Source: Mycolicibacterium peregrinum (GTDB lineage: Bacteria; Actinomycetota; Actinomycetes; Mycobacteriales; Mycobacteriaceae). From it: 64,000 nucleotides of DNA. The position numbers and the translations under genes were made by a program. The notes below the pieces were generated by a model, which did not search any database, had not been told where the DNA came from, and worked only from the letters and a program-made list of their open reading frames with translations. The stretch is taken from NCBI RefSeq assembly GCF_001665785.1, contig NZ_LZSO01000029.1, positions 124,001 to 188,000 on the forward strand. The letters are read 5' to 3'. This document shows positions 59,986 to 64,000 of this stretch, one piece after another (the first letter of the stretch is position 1; the number at the start of each line of letters is the position of its first letter).

Positions 59986-61002
59986 ATGACCCAGGGCTCC
60001 TACGTCGCTTCCGGCAGCGGTGAGTTCAACCGCGACACCAACTACATCACCACCAGGATCACGGCCGATGGCCGTGACGGTTACCCCGTCGAGCCTGGCC
60101 GGTACCGGCTGATCGTGGCGCGGGCCTGCCCGTGGGCCAACCGCACGATCATCGTGCGGCGCCTGCTGGGCCTGGAAAACGTTCTCTCCATTGGCTTTTG
60201 CGGTCCAACCCATGACGCGCGCAGCTGGACGTTCGATCTCGACCCTGATGGGCTCGACCCGGTGCTGAAGATTCCGCGGTTGCAGGACGCGTATTTCAAA
60301 CGCGACCCGAACTACCCGAAGGGCATCACCGTGCCCGCGATCGTCGAGGTCGCCACGGGCGCGGTGGTGACCAACGACTTCGCCCAGATGACGCTGGACT
60401 TCTCCACCGAGTGGACCGCGTACCACCGCGAGGGCGCCCCGCAGCTGTACCCCGAGCCGTTGCGCGACGAGATCGACACTGTGGCCAAGCGTATCTACAC
60501 CGAGGTCAACAACGGCGTCTACCGATGCGGTTTCGCCGGCTCACAGGAGGCCTACGACAAGGCCTACGACCGGTTGTTCGCGACGCTGGACTGGCTCACC
60601 GACCGGCTGAGTACTCAGCGTTATCTGGTGGGGGATGCCATCACCGAGGCCGACGTCCGGTTGTTCACCACGCTGGCCCGGTTCGACCCGGTCTACCACG
60701 GCCACTTCAAGTGCAACCGGTCCAAGCTCGCCGAGATGGACGTGCTGTGGGCCTACGCGCGAGATCTGTTCCAGACGCCCGGCTTCGGCGACACCACCGA
60801 CTTCGTCCAGATCAAGCAGCACTACTACATCGTGCATTCGGACATCAACCCGACGCAGATCGTGCCCAAGGGCCCGGACCTGGCCAACTGGCTGACGCCG
60901 CATGGGCGGGAATCCTTGGGCGGCAGGCCTTTCGGTGACGGCACTCCGCCGGGGCCGACGCCGCAGGGCGAACGTGTCCCGGAGGGGCACGGCGCGTCAT
61001 AA
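59986..61002 (+). CDS. Xi-class glutathione S-transferase-like protein
   Basis: A 338-residue protein of the ECM4/YqjG xi class: VARACPWANRTIIVRRLLGLENVLSIGFCGP, with catalytic Cys48 in CPWA, then LKIPRLQDAYFKRDPNYPKGITVPAIV, NDFAQMTLDF and a helical C-terminal domain (DWLTDRLSTQRYLVGDAITEADVRLFTTLARFDPVYHGHFKCN). Glutathionyl-hydroquinone reductases use this Cys. Mycobacteria make mycothiol, not glutathione, so the thiol partner is probably different. It is not in M. tuberculosis order, so it is likely an insert. ATG 59986 is used. Confidence 0.85.
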   Translation: MTQGSYVASGSGEFNRDTNYITTRITADGRDGYPVEPGRYRLIVARACPWANRTIIVRRLLGLENVLSIGFCGPTHDARSWTFDLDPDGLDPVLKIPRLQDAYFKRDPNYPKGITVPAIVEVATGAVVTNDFAQMTLDFSTEWTAYHREGAPQLYPEPLRDEIDTVAKRIYTEVNNGVYRCGFAGSQEAYDKAYDRLFATLDWLTDRLSTQRYLVGDAITEADVRLFTTLARFDPVYHGHFKCNRSKLAEMDVLWAYARDLFQTPGFGDTTDFVQIKQHYYIVHSDINPTQIVPKGPDLANWLTPHGRESLGGRPFGDGTPPGPTPQGERVPEGHGAS

Positions 61003-61006
61003 GAGG

Positions 61007-61369
61007 CTAGAGGCCGGGCAGGCAGTTGACGAAGGGGATGAGCCCGGGGCACTGCTCGAAGATGTTCGGCGGATTCTCCGGCGGCGGAGGCGGCGGGATC
61101 GGCGTCGGGAACAGGTTGGGTCCCTCCCAGTAATGGGCGGGGGCGTGGGTTCGCACGTCATATTCGAAGTAGTAGGTGTGGCAGATGCCCATGTCCCACA
61201 CCAGTTCTGTATCCGACCTCGGCGGGTCGTTCGGCAGAGATTGCCCGGGGCACCACTGGAACGGGCCGTAGGTGTAGGCCCGGGCGGTACCCGCCCCCGC
61301 TCCGAGCGCTCCCGCGATGCCGCCGCACGCCAGCAACGTGGTTGCCAGCCCCACCGCCAGTGGCCTCAT
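61007..61369 (-). CDS. Small secreted disulphide protein
   Basis: A 120-residue exported protein with a signal peptide ending near TARAYTYG and four Cys in the mature part (FQWCPGQS, GICHTYYF, EQCPGLIP, VNCLPGL). A Pro-rich stretch (PTPIPPPPPPENPP) precedes the last pair. Function unknown. Its stop lies four bp from that of the xi-class transferase. Confidence 0.7.
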   Translation of the reverse strand: MRPLAVGLATTLLACGGIAGALGAGAGTARAYTYGPFQWCPGQSLPNDPPRSDTELVWDMGICHTYYFEYDVRTHAPAHYWEGPNLFPTPIPPPPPPENPPNIFEQCPGLIPFVNCLPGL

Positions 61370-61465
61370 GAAATTACGTTAACGCAGCACAATCGTGGAA
61401 AGTCGCGGTCCGATGGATTCGGTCAAACGTTGCTTGTGAAGGCAAGCAGCAAACCGGCCAGAGGC

Positions 61466-61954
61466 TCAGGGCCAGACGGTGCTGATCGACCATTCGGCAT
61501 GCGGCAGCGCGAACTCCTGGCCGTTCTGATCCTGAACCAGGGTCAGCAGCTGGACCGCCAGGCCGGTGAGCCGGCCCCGGTTGGGATCGACCGTCGGGAT
61601 GGTCACGGCCAGCGTCGTCTTGGGCGCGAAGTACGACACCGTCGTGTCGATCGGGTTCTCGTACACCCGCAGCAGCCGCCACGGGGCACGGGCGACCGCG
61701 CTGGGCACCGACAGCTGCACCGGGTTGTCCTTTCTGACCGCCAACTCGCCCGTGTCGCCCGGCTCCTTGCAGTCGTCGAGGTTGAGCACCTCGCAGTACT
61801 GGAACGGGCCGACCCGCACCGAGTGTCCGTGCGAGTACGCGCTGATCTCCGGAAGCCGGTCGCCCTGCGCACTGTGCAGACGCCAGACCCCGACCGCGGT
61901 ACCGGCGATCGCCAGTACGACCACGGCCCCAAGGACCGCCAGGACACGCTTCAT
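61466..61954 (-). CDS. DUF2771 exported protein (Rv0875c-like)
   Basis: A 162-residue protein with an N-terminal membrane anchor (VLAVLGAVVVLAIAGTAVGVW). The outer domain is VRVGPFQYCEVLNLDDCKEPGDTGELAVRKDNPVQLSVPSAVARAPWRLLRVYENP and beyond, with two Cys. This is the DUF2771 pattern. Its ATG shares one base with the MFS stop (TGATG), so the two are coupled. Function unknown. Confidence 0.85.
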   Translation of the reverse strand: MKRVLAVLGAVVVLAIAGTAVGVWRLHSAQGDRLPEISAYSHGHSVRVGPFQYCEVLNLDDCKEPGDTGELAVRKDNPVQLSVPSAVARAPWRLLRVYENPIDTTVSYFAPKTTLAVTIPTVDPNRGRLTGLAVQLLTLVQDQNGQEFALPHAEWSISTVWP

Positions 61955-63615
61955 CAGGACTCCCACTGTGCTGTTGTCGGGGCTGCCGCGGGACGGCTGC
62001 CGCCTTCTCGTGCGGCATGGACCGGGCGATTACCGCCCAGGCCCGGAATCAGGGATTCGCCGCGGTAGCTCACGATCGTCTGCGCCAGTCCGAGTATCAG
62101 CACGGCCGTGATCGTAGTGAAGCCGACCGTGAGGTCCGTGTAGATCAGCACCCCGGTCGCCCCGCCGATCACCCAGGCCAGCTGCAGCACCGATTCCGAG
62201 CGGCCGAATGCCGAGGCCCGCGAGGCCTCGGGCAGATCATCCTGCAGGGACGCGTCGAGCGAGGCCTTGGCGATGGCGCTGGCACCGGAGGTGATCAGTG
62301 TCGCTCCGGCAGCCACCAGCAGGTTCCCGGTGAGCGCGGTGGCAAGCGCGGCAATCGTGACGGCGGCCGCGGCCCGCACGACCAGCTGTGCGGGACGGCC
62401 GAGTTTGAGCCGGGCGGCGGCGATGTTGCCGCCGAAGTTGCCGATTCCGGCCGCAGCCCCGATCAGTCCGAGAATCAGCAGCTGTTCCCAGCCGCTGGCA
62501 TCGTGGGACTTGGCGACGAAAGCCGGGTAGAGGAACAGGAATCCGACCATCACCTTGATGGTGCAGTTGCCCCACAACGCGGTGATGGTGTTGCGGCCCA
62601 ACGGTTGACGTTCGGCCTTGGACTTGCCGGGGTGACGGCGCATCTCGTCCCGGCCGCCCGATTGACCGTGGTAGCTCAGGGTGGTGGGCACCTCGCCTTC
62701 GGTGACCTCGACCCACTTGGGGATCCGCATCGACAACACCGCGCCGGCCACCGAGACGGCAACGACCACGTACAGCGCCCCGGGCAGTTGAGCCACCTTG
62801 AACAGGTATTCGGCCCCCGCGGCGATGCCGCCGCCGACCACGGTGCCGCCGAGTAGTCCGAAGGTGGTCAGCCGGGAGTTGACCCGGACCAGGTCGATCG
62901 ACGGGGGCAGCACCCGCGGCGTGACCGCGCTGCGTAGTACCGAGAAGGATTTGGACAGCACCATCATGCCCAGCGCGCACGGGTAGAGCACCCAGGACGG
63001 ATAGCTCCCGGTGGCGCCGTCGTAGTTGGCGATCAAGATCACGATCAACCCGGTGCGTAGCGCGAACGAGGCCGCCAGCGCCATCCGGCGACCGTGCTGC
63101 AGGCGGTCCAGCGCGGGTCCGATCAGCGGGGCGATCACGGCGAACGGCGCAATGGTGATCAGCAGGTACAGCGCGACCTTGCTCTTGGACTCGCCGCTGG
63201 CCGCGGCGAAGAACAACGTGTTGGCCAGAGCGACGGCCATGGCCGCATCGACGGCGAAGTTTGCCACCACCGGCCAGGTCAGTGCGGTCAGCCCGGACTT
63301 GTCGGCGCCGTCGGCGGTGGCTGCGCGGTGCACGAAACCGTACATCCGCGAACCCATTTCGCGGCTGCGTGCGGCAGCCGCCCGGGTGACGGTGACCTTC
63401 TCACCGGCCGCCGCGCCGACGCCGTGGGAGCGTTGCGAGTCGTCCAGCCTCGGATGCGCGGTGGTGTGTTGCTCGTCGAGCGGCGGCAGCCAGCGATTGG
63501 AGCTGGGCACCGATTGTCTGCGTGGCCGCCGCGGCGTCTCGTCGCTGGGGTAGTTGGCCATTCCGGGATGTTCCGCGCCGTGATCGGCCGGCGGCCGCGG
63601 CGGGTAGTAGGTCAC
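61954..63615 (-). CDS. MFS transporter (Rv0876c-like)
   Basis: A 553-residue membrane protein. The N-terminal cytosolic part (about 110 residues) is Pro/Arg-rich, followed by 12 helices from LTWPVVANFAVDAAMAVALANTLFFAAA to TITAVLILGLAQTIVSYRG. It corresponds to Rv0876c. The start may be GTG 63615 or ATG 63633; neither has a strong ribosome site. It is coupled to the DUF2771 gene and divergent from the DUF3027 gene. Confidence 0.85.
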   Translation of the reverse strand: MTYYPPRPPADHGAEHPGMANYPSDETPRRPRRQSVPSSNRWLPPLDEQHTTAHPRLDDSQRSHGVGAAAGEKVTVTRAAAARSREMGSRMYGFVHRAATADGADKSGLTALTWPVVANFAVDAAMAVALANTLFFAAASGESKSKVALYLLITIAPFAVIAPLIGPALDRLQHGRRMALAASFALRTGLIVILIANYDGATGSYPSWVLYPCALGMMVLSKSFSVLRSAVTPRVLPPSIDLVRVNSRLTTFGLLGGTVVGGGIAAGAEYLFKVAQLPGALYVVVAVSVAGAVLSMRIPKWVEVTEGEVPTTLSYHGQSGGRDEMRRHPGKSKAERQPLGRNTITALWGNCTIKVMVGFLFLYPAFVAKSHDASGWEQLLILGLIGAAAGIGNFGGNIAAARLKLGRPAQLVVRAAAAVTIAALATALTGNLLVAAGATLITSGASAIAKASLDASLQDDLPEASRASAFGRSESVLQLAWVIGGATGVLIYTDLTVGFTTITAVLILGLAQTIVSYRGESLIPGLGGNRPVHAAREGGSRPAAAPTTAQWES

Positions 63616-63702
63616 CCCCCGATTCTCTCTCATCCGGCGCGCAGGCGGCCGACAGGCGACCGGTGTGGTCTGGGGTCGCCCCGATCAGGCACTATGGAGG
63701 CG

Positions 63703-64000
63703 ATGGAAAGCGTGACCGAATCTGCCGAGCAGACACCCGAGACCAGCCCGGCGGCACCGTCGCAGGAGCAGGAGGCGGTGCTGTTGGGTGCCGCCGAACA
63801 GGCTCGCGCGGCGCTGATCGAATTCAGCGGCGAGGGCACCGTGGGCGAATACCTCGGCGCGAGCATCGAGGACGCCTCCTCGGCCACGCACCGATTCCTG
63901 GCTGACCTGCCCGGTTACCGCGGTTGGCAGTGGGCCGTCGTGGTGGCTGCCTACCCCGGCGCCGACCACGCCACGATCAGCGAGCTGGTCCTGGTCCCGG
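63703..64000 (+). CDS. DUF3027 family protein, N-terminal part (partial)
   Basis: The frame runs off the right edge. It starts ESVTESAEQTPETSPAAPSQEQEAVLLGAAEQARAALIEFSGEGTVGEYLGASIEDASSATHRFLADLPGYRGWQWAVVVAAYPGADHATISELVLVP, matching the Rv0877-like DUF3027 family. Starts at 63694, 63703 or 63712 are possible. Function unknown. Confidence 0.85.
   Translation, partial: MESVTESAEQTPETSPAAPSQEQEAVLLGAAEQARAALIEFSGEGTVGEYLGASIEDASSATHRFLADLPGYRGWQWAVVVAAYPGADHATISELVLVP

Noticed and set aside
1..64000. CRISPR array, insertion sequence or prophage
   Set aside because: No regularly spaced repeats, transposase, integrase or phage structural gene was found in either strand.

Overview
The window is chromosomal DNA of a fast-growing mycobacterium (Mycolicibacterium-like), inferred from the sequence alone. 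It is GC-rich, uses many GTG starts, and packs genes with 1-8 bp start/stop overlaps. It carries an rpfA resuscitation factor behind a c-di-AMP riboswitch, WhiB and F420-type enzymes, and a gene order that matches, from memory, Mycobacterium tuberculosis Rv0853c to Rv0877 in the right-hand three quarters. No transposase, prophage or CRISPR array was seen.

Left part (1-16.9 kb): a TetR regulator diverging from an MpaB/DUF2236-family oxygenase, a DUF732 secreted protein, a group 1 truncated haemoglobin, four tRNA genes (Lys on the minus strand; Glu, Asp, Phe on the plus strand), small membrane proteins, DUF2200 and DUF4132 proteins, an L,D-transpeptidase, and a three-gene translationally coupled operon (10948 to 8986, minus strand). 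That operon encodes a TIGR04222-type membrane protein with a seven-cysteine Gly/Cys tail, a DUF692/MNIO iron oxidase, and a 60-residue partner. It is the most interesting system here because it looks like a membrane-anchored substrate plus its peptide-modifying enzyme. Next come a DUF218 protein, two TetR regulators (one with a pair of clear palindromic operators controlling a phytoene-desaturase-like FAD enzyme and a DUF2834 membrane protein), a zinc-finger UBP protein, an SRPBCC protein and an orphan Hcp.

Conserved core 1 (17-31.5 kb): 2-keto-acid decarboxylase (kdc) diverging from an alpha-methylacyl-CoA racemase-like protein (far), two tandem universal stress proteins, a second SRPBCC protein, an F420-type LLM enzyme, a coupled Thr-rich lipoprotein and PknH-sensor-like membrane protein, a WhiB protein, dapC, an Old-Yellow-Enzyme reductase, and the fadA-fadB beta-oxidation operon ending in a strong terminator.

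Accessory block (31.5-48.9 kb), lying between fadB and ercc3, which I recall as neighbours in M. tuberculosis: an S9 peptidase, PPOX/F420-type flavoproteins, a lipoprotein, methyltransferase, LLM, SnoaL-like, SDR, LysR and MFS genes. It also holds an apparently co-regulated IclR-alcohol dehydrogenase / sulfotransferase-alkylsulfatase-like-SDR-LLM-unknown cluster that suggests metabolism of a sulfated lipid or alcohol.

Conserved core 2 (48.9-64 kb): cupin, VOC, XPB-type helicase (ercc3), a membrane esterase, an XPB-associated protein, a small protein, moaC-mog-moaE, rpfA with a riboswitch and a CRP-type site, moaD-moaA, a YccF membrane protein, a cold-shock protein, a xi-class thiol transferase, a secreted protein, a DUF2771 protein, an MFS transporter and the start of a DUF3027 protein. 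The moa genes on both strands flanking rpfA serve molybdenum cofactor synthesis.
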